From NCBI GenBank assembly GCA_028583415.1, contig CM053267.1, positions 372,001 to 436,000 on the forward strand: a stretch of DNA of 64,000 nucleotides, read 5' to 3'. This document shows, piece after piece, positions 9,668 to 22,029 of the stretch (the stretch's first letter is position 1; the number at the start of each line of letters is the position of its first letter). The notes under the pieces were generated by a model. That model did not search any database, was not told the origin of the DNA, and was given only the letters and a program-made list of their open reading frames with translations. The translations under genes were made by a program, and so were the position numbers. Origin of the DNA: Protea cynaroides (lineage: Eukaryota; Streptophyta; Magnoliopsida; Proteales; Proteaceae).

Positions 9668-11939
9668 ATGAGGTGCAATGCGTGCTGGCGAGAATTGGAA
9701 GGACGTGCCATAGCAACCACCTGTGGTCACCTCCTGTGTATCCACCCTGATAGACATAATCAGTCTGCCATTCGTAAACAGGCTATATTTTTGTTGCATA
9801 AAAGAGATGTGCTTTTTCAAACGGCTTCTTTAACTAGGGAAAATAAAGGTACTGAAGATGCCGGCAAGATCCTTAGTAATGATGCAGCATGCCCCATTTG
9901 CGATCAAGTGCTCTCTAAAAGGTATTAGGATGCTAAATTTTTTATACTTGAAAGGTATAGAAGTCAGAATTGACCACCAGTTTTCTGCTGAAAACATGAA
10001 ATTTGTTGATGCATTTGTGGAGAGCTAATAGCCTACCAATAAAACAGAGATTGTAAATCAGTACCCCACCCCTACATGGACCCGGTGGCTCAATTTAAAT
10101 TTCTACAAACAACCAATTTGAAATTTCAATGCTTAACATAACAATGCACAAGTGCTCTACATATGTAAATTGCTTACCTTTGGCTGTTTAATTGTTGACG
10201 GGGTGCTTCTGCTATTAAATACAGCAATGAATTTTTTTTTTTGTTGCCTTTTTCTTTTATACATAGAAGTAAGGTTTGATGGTTACATAACATATTCTAT
10301 GCTTTTTTAATCATCAGCCTTATGAGACCGGTGGAGACAAGTCCAGACGATGAATGGATGAATGTAAGAAGACATCCCTCTGATGCATTGAGATTCTTTC
10401 TATCATACTTTATTCTGATTTCAAAAAATTCTGATGCAGATGGCCATGGCCGGAGTATCTCCCCAGTTCTGTATCCTTTGTTTTTTTAGTACATCTGTTT
10501 TGTTATTTTTCCTGTCCTAAAAATCTCAGTTAGGAAATAGTTCTAATCGTTTACAGAAAACACATCATAATTTGGGGTAATGATCATAAGTTCCTCTTTT
10601 AGTGTAGTGGCAACACTAAATGGGTGGGTGTAAGGTGGGTCAGGGGTTATCAGTTGGGGTGGAGAGGGAAGTTCTGTAGATACTGGACCATTCATCTGTC
10701 CTCTAGATGGAAATACTGGACCGTGCATCTTCCTTGAATCAAAACAAAGTGATGAAGACAGCATACCGAAGTGTAATGTTCTTCATTGGGCAGAAGGAAC
10801 TGGAGATGCAATACAAGATGAACAAAATAGTAGCACAGTGTCGGCAAAAATGCGAGGCAATGCAAGAAAAATTCAGTGAAAAACTGGAGCAGGTGCATAT
10901 AGCATACCAGAAAATCGTCAAAAGGTGCCAAATGATGGAGCAAGAGATTGAGAGCTTATCCAAAGACAAGCAAGAGCTCCAAGAAAAATTTTCTGAGAAA
11001 TCCAGGTTAATCCATCTGATTTCTACCTACTTCCCCCCTGCCAGATCTCACTTTGATTGGCAACTGCATTGTTGTTAAAATTTTCTGTAACATCAGGCAG
11101 AAGAGAAAACTCGATGAGATGTATGATCAATTGAGAAGTGAGTATGAGTCTCTGAAACGATCAGCCATCCAACCTGCTAGCAATTTCTATCCAAGAGCCG
11201 AGCCTGATCTGTTCTCAAGTCCAGCTAATATGATGGATAACATACATCCCCTTAGACAAGGTAATCCCATTATCGTCAAAAATTATTCCAAAAACTCAGT
11301 ATTACAGGAGAAAAGAAGTTCCCCATGCTTGTGCCATTTCATCAATTTTTGTACGTTTTGGCTCCTTAGTGCCCTTGTGACACTAAGTGCAGTAACTATT
11401 TTTCTTCATATGCTCCAAAAAATACCAGTAATTTATTCATTGCAGATCAACTGCTTTTCACTCCTGAAACTCCAGGACCGAGGGAGGATATATGGCCTCA
11501 GGCAAGACAGAAGAACTCCAATTCTGGTAATTATGATATTTGTGGCAGCTCACCAGCAAAACAAACATCAGTTCGTGGAGAAGCTGTCAATAGAAGGGCT
11601 GCTGCTGGTGGTCACCCCCTTTTTGGGACCAGGACTGGGATTGGGGTGGGAGGTAGTAACCCTTCCATGACTTTACGCAATCTCATTCTTTCACCAATGA
11701 AACGGCCTCAGCTCTCTCGTAGTAACCGTGCTCAAATATTCACGTAAGACATGTGAATCCTTTCCTAAAGCACCTTTTTTCATTTTGCTTGAAATTTTAC
11801 GTTATCCATACCTTATGATACTCATCTATCCTCAAATCTTGGGTATTGGTGACATTTGCGCATCCAATTTGATTTTCTGTCAGACATAATATGAATGTAT
11901 TTATCTAACTGAGGCTTCTTTCATGGTGCCAGATTGTAG
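9668..11939 (+). CDS. HEI10: HEI10, meiotic crossover RING-type E3 ligase (CCNB1IP1/ZIP3 family), eight coding exons
   Basis: HEI10 marks and stabilises crossover-designated recombination intermediates on meiotic chromosomes (ZMM class I pathway), and crossover number responds to its dosage. My exon model is 9668-9737, 9849-9921, 10318-10363, 10440-10470, 10750-11005, 11097-11260, 11446-11743 and 11933-11939. All introns are GT-AG. The exons total 945 bases, an open frame of 314 residues, close to the roughly 300-residue plant proteins. RING residues C3, C6, C19, H21, C24, C38 and C41 are present (MRCNACWRELEGRAI, CPICDQVL). A coiled coil spans about residues 88-185 (LEMQYKMNKIVAQCRQKCE, QKRKLDEMYDQLRSEYESL). 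The C-terminus has TLRNLILSPMKRPQLSRS and ends IFTL. No stop or frameshift is seen, so the gene looks functional. Exon 4 (31 bases) and the 7-base coding part of exon 8 are easily missed by gene predictors. Neighbours on both sides are transposons. Confidence 0.93.
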
Positions 11940-12230
11940 GCTGGAAGTTGGAGAATCGTGGTTGTTGCTGGGTTTATTTTCCAGTAATTCTTCTGTCCCT
12001 TACCGTGAACAAGAAAATTCAAAGAACAGTCTCGAATTCTTCCCCGGCAATTTGGCTTATTATAAAAGGCTGGTTAAGAAGGAAAAACATGCTTTGCAGA
12101 ATTCAGAAGACCTATTTTAAGATGTGGAAAAATTATTGACCAGTTGGTTCTATGTTGAATAGATTGTTTAACTGGAATCCTTTTTTGGGAATAGGTGCTT
12201 AGATCTGGGAGGCCAAAACCAGTCTGAAAA
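11940..12230 (+). other. HEI10 3' UTR and downstream sequence
   Basis: This follows the TAG at 11937-11939 and has no coding potential that I recognise. No clear AATAAA is present before the LINE insertion. The last part (12119-12231) is duplicated beyond the LINE at 43264-43375, so the pre-insertion downstream sequence of HEI10 continues at about 43376. There an AATAAA occurs near 43504. Poly(A) site position is unknown. Confidence 0.5.
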
Positions 12231-12231
12231 G
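12119..12231 (+). repeat. Left copy of a long target-site duplication of the LINE
   Basis: It starts AAGATGTGGAAAAATT and ends GTCTGAAAAGG. It matches 43264-43375 (AAGACATGGAAAAATT to CTTGAAAAG) along about 112 bases, with scattered substitutions. The right copy begins directly after the LINE poly(A). Confidence 0.7.
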
Positions 12232-12859
12232 GTTTTTTTGTTGTTGTTGTTGTTGTTGTGGGTGTTTGATTACCTATTGTGTTAGTAAGTGCACTGTTTT
12301 GAGAGTAATCATTTGTGTAGGAAACAATATAAAGGAGACGTGGAAAAAAAAATCGTTGACAGCAGATACCACTAGTGTGGTTCTGCGCCCACCCCCCAAC
12401 ACCCCCCCACTCCCCCTCTCTCTCTTTTCCATGCTTGAGTCTAGAGTTTCTATTCTTCCTTCTGATTTGCTATTGGAGAAGTCAATGGAAGAATATGGTT
12501 CCGTTTATGGAGGCCCGGATTTAGAAGTAGGAGGAGATTGCGGGTGGTGATTGTTGCGAGGGGGTCCAGGCTAGTGAGGCCAACCTACCTTGGAGTAAGA
12601 GGTTATTCGAGAAGAACCAAATCCCCACCCTTTAGCTTGGTCTTTTCTTTGTCCATCCTTGTGTCTCACACCATGAGAAAGAAGAAGTTGGATGATGCTC
12701 AGCTGAAGCCATGGAGGAAGATATCCATGGGCTCTAGTTGGCTCTTGATGGACTTTTTATCGGTTGTAAGCTTGGTTTTTCCTTTGTAAAGAAATCCTTT
12801 GAGCAACGATGGAGGCTCTGAAGGTCGATGGAGGTGCTGCTCCTTGTAGATGATAGTTT

Positions 12860-13125
12860 CCTTTTTAATATTCTCAGGTGATAGGGATTTACATAGAATC
12901 CTAGAGGGGTGTATTCTTAGTGGCCAATAAACCTATTGTTCTGAAGCCATGGGAGAGGAAGTTGATGCTTAACAGCAATGGTGTGAAATCAGTCCTCATG
13001 TGGGTTTCCTTACTTGGATTGCCTCTTCACTTTTGGAGCTTGCTGGCCTTGAGCACCATCTGCTCGTCGCTGGGTAAACCCCTTTATGTGGATCACATCA
13101 CAATGACAAAAGGTAAACTTGCCTT
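12860..13125 (+). pseudogene. LINE ORF1 N-terminal part, DUF4283-like
   Basis: The translation includes VLKPWERKLML, then a VLMWVSLLGLPLHFW segment, LGKPLYVDHIT and GKLAF. These are hallmark positions of the DUF4283 domain of plant LINE ORF1 (RNA-binding, particle-forming protein). The frame contains at least one stop upstream and is cut at 13125 by the copia LTR, exactly at the duplicated GCCTT. Confidence 0.7.
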
Positions 13126-13558
13126 TGTTAGATTTATGTGGGTTTAATTAATTACCTAAACTAGTCAATTCAGTGGGAGTCCAATGAACACGATAGAACC
13201 GGTTTGGTTTGTTTCGTCACATGGTATGAGATAGGTTTGGTAGCCCTAATTCTATTGTGGGAAGGGTTTTAGGTTTACAGCAATATTCTATAAATATTGG
13301 GTTAGAGTCCCCACAGCCATAGTGAAATAGTTCTCTCTGCACCCATTAGCAAGAAACGTCAGTTTGAAGGCTGTGGAAGACTATGATCGAGGGATTTCGA
13401 TCAAAGCTTGGAGCGACTTGGAACATATGGGAATCGATCTCTTCACAGACAGGTATGTCTTTATGTTCATTGTTTATGGCTTCTCTATTGTGTTCTAAGG
13501 CAACTGTATGGGATCGAAATGGGTTTCATTGAAACCTTAAACACATAATATTCTAACA
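13126..13558 (+). repeat. Left LTR of the copia element
   Basis: 433 bp, starting TGTTAGATTTATGTGGG and ending TTCTAACA. It aligns along its whole length with 40662-41103. A TATA-like TATAAATATTGG lies near 13290 and the LTR contains GACAGGTATGTC near 13448. Confidence 0.92.
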
Positions 13559-14998
13559 GTTGGTATCAAAGCGAACCATACAAACCTAGAATCAATGGAG
13601 ATTGATTATAAAGATTGATAATGAATGGTTAAATTGAAGAGAAAATTTTCTCAAGTTTTAAATCGAATCTTGATCAGATCTGTCGAAGTTTTCCCCTCAA
13701 TGAAAATTTTTTTGACCGACAAAATAGGTCAAGCAATATACCATTGGAAAGGTCTCGAAGAGACGGAGCCGGCAATGTAAAAATCGCCAGCGTCGGCTAT
13801 CGAACGCGTCGAAAATCGCCGACGGTATCCGTGAGTGGATCTCACTCGTGGGAGAATTTTAAAAATTTTTTTTTTTTTTTTACGGCGGCGTTGATCCGGT
13901 CATCGCCGGGTCAACTCGGCAACCCTAATGGATTGGGCAATGACTCGGACCGAGTCGACCAAAAAAAAAAAGAGTCATGTATGTGAGTCACACGTGTGAC
14001 CCGATATTGAGATTGACCACCCGCAACCCGGTCAAACATGATCCGGTTGCCCGATATTCTGACCCGGCATATTGACCCGATAACCTGACCCAGTGCACAC
14101 TTCTTTGGTCTGGTAACCCAAGATTTTGACCCGAATAGCCGTATTATTGGACGGGTGGTAGGACCGTTTGAATCGGAGACCAGATCGACGGATCAAAAGT
14201 AACTCGGACCATTCGGTTTCGGTCTGAGCCAAAGTAAAAGTAATTAAAGAAAAAAAGAGGAGAAGAAAATTGGAATATTTGGTTCAGTTCAAATCGAACC
14301 AAACCGATCCTGGGCAGACCAAGCTGATCGAGCCGAACCGAACCTGACAGGAATCCTAAGGCCTGTTTGACTTCTGGTTTTGATAAAAGGACATTAAACA
14401 GTGATTTTGGGAGCTAGGAAGGTCGGATTGACCTCCGGTTTGTTTCGTTGGACTCCATTTTTAATGCTCTTCAATCTGATATATATTTTGGTATATTTTG
14501 GTGCATTGAAAAACATGTTATTATTGAAAAATGTCCTATGGGAACTCGATTTCCAATGTTTTTGCTGATTTCTCTTAAATTTATTGTACAAAATTGATTA
14601 ATTGAGCTAATGTGCATGTTTATATGAATGTTTAGACTTATACAATTGTATTTTAAAGCATTCATGGTTAAATAAATATCCTACATGAGCTGCAGGTTGG
14701 GATTTGTTCATATCATGGTGGAACTTGGTGTGACCACCAAAGTGGCAACCTGTTTCATTATGATGCGTTCAAATTCAAGGGTCTGTGTTTATAAATGCTT
14801 TAGTTTGATAATGTTCACCCAAAGGTGACATTGTTCAAGTTTATTCAAATTAGGATTTGTAGCTATTGTATAAAGATTTTGTGGTGACCACCAAAGTGGC
14901 ACACTTGGATTCTATTATAATATGTTCAAATCTAATATTTATGCATTTACAAACTATAGTAAAGAAGTATAGTGCTCACCCAAAAGTGACACTGACAT
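13559..14998 (+). other. Copia leader region with repeated hairpin-prone motif
   Basis: It follows the primer-binding site. No Gag frame is recognisable. The region contains a purine-rich stretch with CG-rich segments (13744-13980). After about 14700 it has recurrent CACC-AAA-GTGG or ACCCAAAGGTGAC motifs (near 14735, 14817, 14885, 14976), which continue on the other side of element A (36545, 36590, 36668). A GAACC/GGTTC-rich segment lies at 14285-14350. Confidence 0.5.
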
Positions 14999-17242
14999 TG
15001 TCACACCCCAATTTCGGCTGAACCAGAAGTGTGAGTGAACCGGCTCTAAACCACGGTTCACACAAGGATCTCAATAGACCTTGTCAACCAATCATTCCCA
15101 AGCAGTCTAACATAATCAGATATTAATACATAGCAGTAGAATATAAATAAATGAACTGAGATCTATGTGATAATTTAAAATAATTATTCAACTTATTCCA
15201 CAATTCACCAATTTAAATGATAAAAGTATTACAATGTATTGCTCAAAATAAAATCCCTTCTAAAGAAAAACACAAAAGGAGCATTCGCATGATGCGTCAT
15301 GCTCGTCCTCCACTGCCTGGGTATCAATGGCAGTAACTGTACCGTATGCTGGGGCAATCACGAAGTCATCAACTGTGTACCCTGCATCCAAATCTGAAAA
15401 AGAAATAGAATATATTCGGGTGAGCTCACAACTTAGCTCAGTAAAGTACAAGACCAATGCAACATACAAAAATGCATTGGATAACATTACAATTTGGGTC
15501 AGGTATAACTTGCAAATATGCTATGGTAAGGTTTGGCGGCCACCGCACCTCCATGCACGAGAGTGTGAGCACACCCAATAGTCAGGCACCTACTACACTA
15601 CTGTTGTTGCCCCACATCACTCACTCCGATATGGAGATAGGACTCGAGTCTGGCGGGCAGGAAGAACCATAATCCCACGTCTTTCCCCTAATACCTCATA
15701 CCGTACCAATACCTAAACCCCTACTGGCAAGGGCTTGCAAGTGGGTTTTGTTTCTAACCAGTCCTAAATGGAAATACAATATCAATGGCCCTACCCCAAC
15801 ACGGCTCCCTACGACATAGAGATAGAGCTCGAGTCTGACGGGCAGGAAGAACCACAATCCCCTGTCCTCCCCCTGATACCCTATTCGTACCAAGTCTGCT
15901 AAGGTAGATGGCGATACGAAAAGGTGTTAGCTATGGATATATTCAGGGTTCCACTCCCCTTCACATTCCATACACTAACTAAAAACATACACATGCCTAA
16001 CATCCAAAAATCCTAGCATATGAAATGCATGAACAGATAATAGTAACAAAAGAAGTAACTACATGGCATGTGAAATGCACAGACATCAAACAATCATTTT
16101 AAACATAACTTATTCACAAAGGTTTACTGTTCTTTAATTAATTAGGGTTTGGGGTCTTGTCCCTCTGACGCGTGATAACAATCCTGCTCTGTGTCACAGG
16201 GTTCACTCATGTTGTCTACAGGTCCTACATAATCATATTCAAATGTTAGAATCCATGTATTAAGGTTACAGTGGTCAGAACCAGGTTTGGCCAAGCAAAC
16301 CAGGCTCGGGAGGCATACCGGTCGCAGGTACCGGTCTCAATATAGTGAAATCGGTATGTGCCACCGGTATGTATACTGGTTGCGGTATATATCGGTTGCA
16401 CATAGGTGAGACCGGTATGTGCCTCCGGTATACACCGCAGGCCCATACCGTCGGACCTTGTGTCCAACCAGTATAGTCCATGGTTTGGATCAGAGAGCAA
16501 GGTCTCGGATCTCCCTTCATTATCGGCAATCGGCTAAGTTTTCTAGGGTTTCTCCTAACCCATTCTAAGGTTCAAATACCCTGATGGTCTTTTGATTTCA
16601 ATTAGAATGCCATATCAAATCTAGATTAGATCCGAATGAGAAAACTAATGGAAATCCTAGGGTTTTTGGATCACTGCACCGTTTCGCGGCTCCGATCCGA
16701 CATCCTAATATTACTAATAGTATAGAGCATTTACCGGCGGTGTTCGTCAGTTGGCGGCGTGTTCCTCCACTGAAGTCTCCTTCCTGGGCAGCCTCTTCCT
16801 CCTTGCTCCTTCTCAACTCTTCTCCAGATGGCTAGGGTTTGAGAATGATCAATGGAGTGTGATCATCTCTATAAATAAAAGAGGGCCGTTCTTGGGAAGG
16901 TTTTCCATGATTGAAAACTTTCCAAGTTTCCATTCGGAGTGAGGGACCCGCTGGAGTCCGTCTCCCGCAGAAAATAAGTATACCGGTCGAACATACCGGT
17001 CTGAGACTCAGACCGGTATAGTCAGATCGGTATACCATACCGGTTGCACCATACCGGGCTGACTGACTCAGACCGGTATAGTCAGACCGGTATGAGTTTT
17101 TATCAAATTTGAGTGGTTCTTGTACCTGAAATTTTGCGTGGTTCGTCACCTGGCTTCGCCTTCCGATCCGGCTATAATTGGGACACCTATTATCATATAA
17201 AAAACCACGGTTTAGACCCGATTTTAGAACACGGTTCTTACA
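14999..17242 (-). repeat. Left LTR of element A (3' LTR in element orientation)
   Basis: 2244 bp. On the minus strand there is a TATA-like TATTTATAG near 16865-16875, a leader exon with donor CCGCCG/GTAAATG (GT at 16734-16733), and an acceptor TTTTCAG...GATGCAG/G (AG at 15383-15382). Two arrays of ACCGGTAT motifs flank the promoter (16300-16460 and 16975-17100). Confidence 0.92.
15260..15381 (-). CDS. LTR-encoded short Cys-motif exon (family A, left LTR)
   Basis: After the acceptor GATGCAG/G the frame reads GYTVDDFVIAPAYG, then an acidic stretch and DASCECSFCVFL with stop at 15260-15262. It shares TV(E/D)(D/E)(F/Y), the YG spacing, the acidic segment and CxCxxC with families B, C, D, F and H at the protein level, although the DNA is strongly diverged. 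It lacks the ATG found at the MN position in C, D and F. Confidence 0.45.
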
Positions 17243-17290
17243 ACTCTACCACCTTTAAAAGAAATTTTGTCCCCGAAATTTGCATGTAGG

Positions 17291-20200
17291 TCTCACAATT
17301 CTCCCTCTCTTAAAAGAATTTCGTCCCCAAAATTGTACGTACCTTCAAAGTCAAAAAGATGGGGGCATTCTTGTCGCATGACATCCTCCTCCTCCCAAGT
17401 AATTTCTTCTACGTCCTGACTTTTCCAAACTACCTTGACATAGTGGATAGCTTGCCTTTGAAGCTGTTGTACCTTTTTGCTAATGAGCTGGATTGGAACC
17501 ACCTCGAAAGTTAAGTCTTCTGTCAAATCTGGGGGGTCTGCAACAAGAATGTGCGAAGGGTCTCTCACGTACTTCTTTAATAAGGACACGTGAAAGACGG
17601 TGTGGATGCTAGACATCGCTGGTGGCAATGCAAGTTGATAGGCCACTTTGCCGCATCGGGATAGAATTTCATATGGTCCCACATATCTAGGACATAGTTT
17701 TCCTTTTCTGCCAAACCGCTTCAGTCCTCTTACTGGTGACATCTTCAAGAAAAATTTATCACCAATCATGAATTCAAGGTCTCGTCACCTGTTGTCAGCA
17801 TAGTGCTTTTGACGCACCTGAGCTGTCTTTACTCGGTTCTTGATTTGATCTACTGCCTTGCAGGTTTCTTCTACAAATTCTGGTCCGACGATCCTTCTTT
17901 CTCCAACTTCGTCCCATAATAATGGCGTCCGACATTTCTTGCCATACAAGGCCTCATATGGGGCCATCTGGATCGTAGACTGGTAGCTGTTGTTGTAGGC
18001 AAACTCAATGAGGGAAAGCTTTTCATCCCAAGCCCCTTTAAAGTCGATAGCACATGCGCGAAGCATATCTTCTAGGATCTGGATGGTCCTCTCTGACTGC
18101 CCATCCGTTTGAGGGTGGAAGGCTGTATTGAACTTTAGTTTCGTCCCCATTGCCTTCTGTAGCCCCTCCCAGAACTTCGATGTGAAGCGTGGATCTCTAT
18201 CAGATACTATGCTCTCTGGGACACCATGCAGTCTGACTATATTGTCCACGTACAATCTTGCCAACTTGTCCATGGTGTATTGCGGTCTGACTGGGATGAA
18301 TCTGGCGGTCTTGGTAAGGCGATCTACAACTACCCAAACAGCATTCACTGACCTTGGAGTCATAGGTAGACTAGTGACAAAATCCATGGTAATACAATCC
18401 CATTTCCATGCCGGTTCAGGTAACGGTTGCAATAATCCTGCGGGCCTCTGTCTTTCTGCTTTGACTTGCTGGCAGTTTAAACATTGAAACACATATCGGG
18501 CTACATCTGCTTTCATACCCCTCTACCAGTATAATCTCTTTAGGTCATGGTACATCTTGGTGCTCCCAGATGTATTGAATATGGGGTAGAGTGAGCTTTC
18601 AACATGATTCGGTTTCTGATTTCCAGATCTTCATTCTCAGGTACACATAAACGCCCATGATATTTGAGTACCTTGTCTTCATCCAAGGTGAAATCAGGGT
18701 TGGCTCGACCCTTTTCCAAATCTTCCTGAACTGTCCGGAGGTATGGGTCCTGTAGGACTGCTGCCTTTATTTCTTCCTTTAAGTCGGGCAAAATCTTCAA
18801 TGCTGCAAACATAAGGGTAAACTGGTGTATCAACCCATGCTCAATAGGATCATCTGCTGACTTTATTAAGAGTTGTTCTTCATCCTCTGATGACCCAGAA
18901 ACAACAGCACACAATGCTGCATTTGTACTTGGTCCCGCTTCAGGGTTCGATGCCCATTTCCTGCTCAGCGCATCAGCTACAATGTTAGCTTTACCAGGGT
19001 GATACTGAATGTCATAGTCGTAGTCCTTAAGTAATTCTAACCACCTCCTCTGCCTCATGTTCAGGTCTTTTTGGGTGAAGAGATATGTCAGGCTTTTATG
19101 ATCAGACTTAATCTAAAATTTCTCACCATACAGATAATGCCTCCAAGTCTTGATAGCATGAATGACCGCTGCCAACTCTAGGTCATGTGTAGGGTAGTTC
19201 TTCTCATGCTCTTTCAGCTGTCTTGAAGCATAGGCTATCACCTGCTCTCCTTGCATTAGCACACAACCCAGTCCTAGACCTGAAGCATCTGTATATAGTG
19301 TGAATGGATGGTCTGGAGCTGGAATAGTCAATATAGGTGCTGATACCAGTCTTGACTTCAATGTCTGGAAGCATTTCTCACATTCTTCAGTCCATATGAA
19401 CTTTTCCCCCTTTTTGGTCAACTTGGTGAGTGGAACAACAATCTTGGAATAATCCTCCACAAACCTTCTATAGTATCCAGTTAAGCCCAGGAAACTATGA
19501 ATTTCAGCAACTGTCTTCGACGCCTCCCATCCTACTATGGAAGAAATTTTACTGGGATCGACCTTGATTCCTTCAGCAGACACCACGTGACCAAGAAAGG
19601 CCACTTCATTTAACCAGAATTCACATTTTTTGAATTTTGCATAGAGCTTCTCTCTCCTTAGTCTTTGTAATGCTGCTCTTAAATGCCCTACGTGTGTTTC
19701 CTGATCCTTGGAGTATACTAAAATATCATCGATGAACAGGATTTCCGACGTATCCAATATGTCATGGAATACTCGGTTCATTAGCTCCATAAATGATGCA
19801 GGTGCATTAGTCAACCCAAAGGACATCACAAGGTACTCATAGTATCCATAATGCGTCCTGAAAGCTGTCTTGGGGATGTCTGCTTCCTTAATCTTGAGTT
19901 GATGATAGCCTGACCTCAGGTCAATCTTCGAGAATACACTCGAACCTTATAGTTGATCAAACAAATCATCTATCCTTGGTAGTGGGTACCTGTTCTTGAT
20001 AGTGAGCTTGTTTAATTTTCGATAGTCCATACAAAGACGTACGCTACCATCCTTTTTCTTGAGAAAGAGCACAGGTGCTCCCCAAGGTGAGATACTAGGT
20101 CTTATAAATCCCTTGTCTAACAGTTCTTGCAGCTGAGTTTTTAACTCTTTCAACTCGGTGGGAGCCATCCTGTAAGGTGCTTTAGAAACCGGTGCTACTC

Positions 20201-20782
20201 CTGGTAGGAGGTCTATTACAAACTCAGTAGCTCTGTCTGGTGGCAACCCGGGTAGGTCTTCTGGAAATACATCAGGAAATTCCCGTACCACTTTGATGTC
20301 CTCTATTTTTGGCAAGTCAGCGGTCACATCCACCACTGATACGAGATATCCTACTCCTCTTTTCTCTAAGCACTTCTTTGCTTTTAGTGCTGAGAGTATG
20401 AGCTTTCTCTTCCTAGGCAACTTAGCCCCTTTAAAGTTGAATTCAGTCCCTCCACTGTCTTTGAACATCAACTTCTTCTCGGCACATAACAGATTTGTTG
20501 AATGTTTAGATAACCAGTCCATGCCAAGAATGACATCGACATCTGACATCTCCAGCTGGACTAGATTGGCTTCCAACTCTCGTCCTTCAATAAGCACTGG
20601 GCAATGATCATAATATTCTTCTAATACTACCTCAATTCCCATGGGAGACCGAACTAACAGACTTGGTTGTAGAGTCTTGATGGGTTGATCTAGTCCTTTT
20701 TCGAATGACACTGACACAAAGGAATGGGTGGACCCCGAGTCAAACAGGACTCTGGCGGGTAATCCTGCTATATTTACTATAC
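17291..20782 (-). pseudogene. Element A Pro-Pol (protease, RT, RNase H, integrase, chromodomain-like tail), broken
   Basis: It reads on the minus strand from the protease (LFDSGSTHSF), through RT (FGLTNAPASFMELMN and the catalytic FIDD) and RNase H (LYTDASGLGLG), to integrase (CLNCQQVKAE, DRLTKTARF and the PQTDGQSERT region). A C-terminal segment VVWKSQDVEEITWEEED resembles the chromodomain-like tail of Tekay elements. Breaks are stop codons near 19945, 19111, 18525 and 17783, mostly in Gln, Trp or Arg codons, and a one-base deletion near 18575. The last codons overlap the polypurine tract next to the LTR. It is non-functional as a polyprotein. Confidence 0.9.
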
Positions 20783-20872
20783 CTGAGGTTTTTCAAATTT
20801 TCCCTTAGTTTCAAAAGCACAACAATTTATGAAACAATTAAGGAGTAAGTATAAAATCATACATGTAACCAC
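20783..20872 (-). other. Probable intron between gag and protease in element A
   Basis: On the minus strand there is a donor ACAT/GTATGA at 20872, a branch-like ACTAAG, and an acceptor CCTCAG/GT at 20783. Joining gives ...NVVTC-IVNIAGLPARVLF, which restores the continuous Gag-Pro frame at the homologous site in B. The length is 90 bases. The base before the donor is T rather than G. Confidence 0.6.
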
Positions 20873-21928
20873 ATTTGGTGATGCGGCTGCCTCTTCTGTA
20901 GTAACAGCATATACCTTGCCTTGTTGCTGCTCCCTCTTTGGTTATGGGCATGTTCTGGCATAATACCCCACCTGTTGGCAATTGAAACACTTTACATTAG
21001 GGTTCAGGCCCGTTGCCTGTGGTGTCATTGCAATAACCGGTCTGGGAGGCACTGTGCTAGTTGGTGGCCTGAATGGACGGTATGGCCTGTTGTTTCTTCC
21101 ACCTTGGGACTCAGGATTAGGCCTCTTCAGACCCCTATTTTGTGCGAAGAAACTTTCTCTCCGACTGGCCTCGATAACTCGAGCCACCTGTACAGCTTCA
21201 TTATATATACTCAACCCTCGACCCAGCACATGCTCTCTGATAACACCTCGAAGACCCATAGTGAAACGACGAGTCTTTGTTTCTTCCTCCTGCATACTGG
21301 TTGGAGAAAAAAAGAATAACTCCTCATACCTTTGTTGGTAGGCCTCTACTGTCAACTGAGATTGTTGCAAATTTAGGAACTCCCTCTCCATTTGATTACG
21401 AAAACTCCTGGGTAAGTATTTTTCGAAGAAAGCCTCCTTGAAGATGTGCCAAGTGATTATCTGGTGCTTTGTTTCCAGATATGATCTAGCGAAACTCCAC
21501 CACCCATTGGCTTCCTCCTTCAGCATGTGAGTGGCATATAGTACTTTGTCCCCATCCTGACACTCTAGTAGCCGAAAGTTCTTCTCCATTTTAGCTATCC
21601 ACTGCGCTGGCCACATTGTTTTCCCTAACTTTCTTGTAAAAATTGGTGGTTTGAGCTTTAAAAATCCATCCACCGCTCTGGAAAGACTACCCTGTGCATA
21701 AGGAACTTGTCCATATAGTGCTTGTCCATACCCTGTCTGACCATACCATTGTGGCTGGTAAGAGTAGCCACTCTGATTTGCTCCCTGATTCCCACCATAG
21801 TATGCCCTGATATGGACCCTGATATATACCCTTGTCCTGGTTAGGGATGTGCATTCCTGAAAACTACTGAGGGAAAGTTGTATGTTGCGTTGCTTGCTGT
21901 GGCTGTCCCTCGACAGTTGTATTACCAT
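20873..21928 (-). pseudogene. Element A Gag, broken
   Basis: The capsid region includes the WPAQWIAKMEKNF, FFEKYLPRSFR and YQQRYEELFFF segments typical of plant chromovirus Gag. The zinc knuckle reads CFNCQQVGYYARTC, so the usual histidine is tyrosine. An in-frame stop follows at about 20940, and the N-terminal Gln/Tyr/Gly-rich part is disrupted by at least one frameshift and stop. A nearby plus-strand open frame is a shadow. Confidence 0.85.
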
Positions 21929-22029
21929 CCATCGGTACGATGTTCACATTTTCTGTGGTTTTTGGTAACACAATTATGGGTGCAGGCCCAAACATTATCT
22001 CCTTCTCTTATATACAGTTTATTTTTATA

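Noticed and set aside
9644..9928. Unspliced 94-codon RING ORF as a truncated HEI10 paralogue
   Set aside because: The middle part is intron 1 (9738-9848). Removing it joins LLC to TEDAGKILSND exactly as in the family.
11053..11670. Single 205-codon ORF as the HEI10 C-terminal gene
   Set aside because: It runs through introns 5 and 6 and is out of the HEI10 frame in the last exon. The spliced model keeps the family sequence throughout.
18128..18487. Plus-strand ORFs opposite A, B and C pol
   Set aside because: They are shadows of the integrase and RT frames and repeat at the same relative places in each element.
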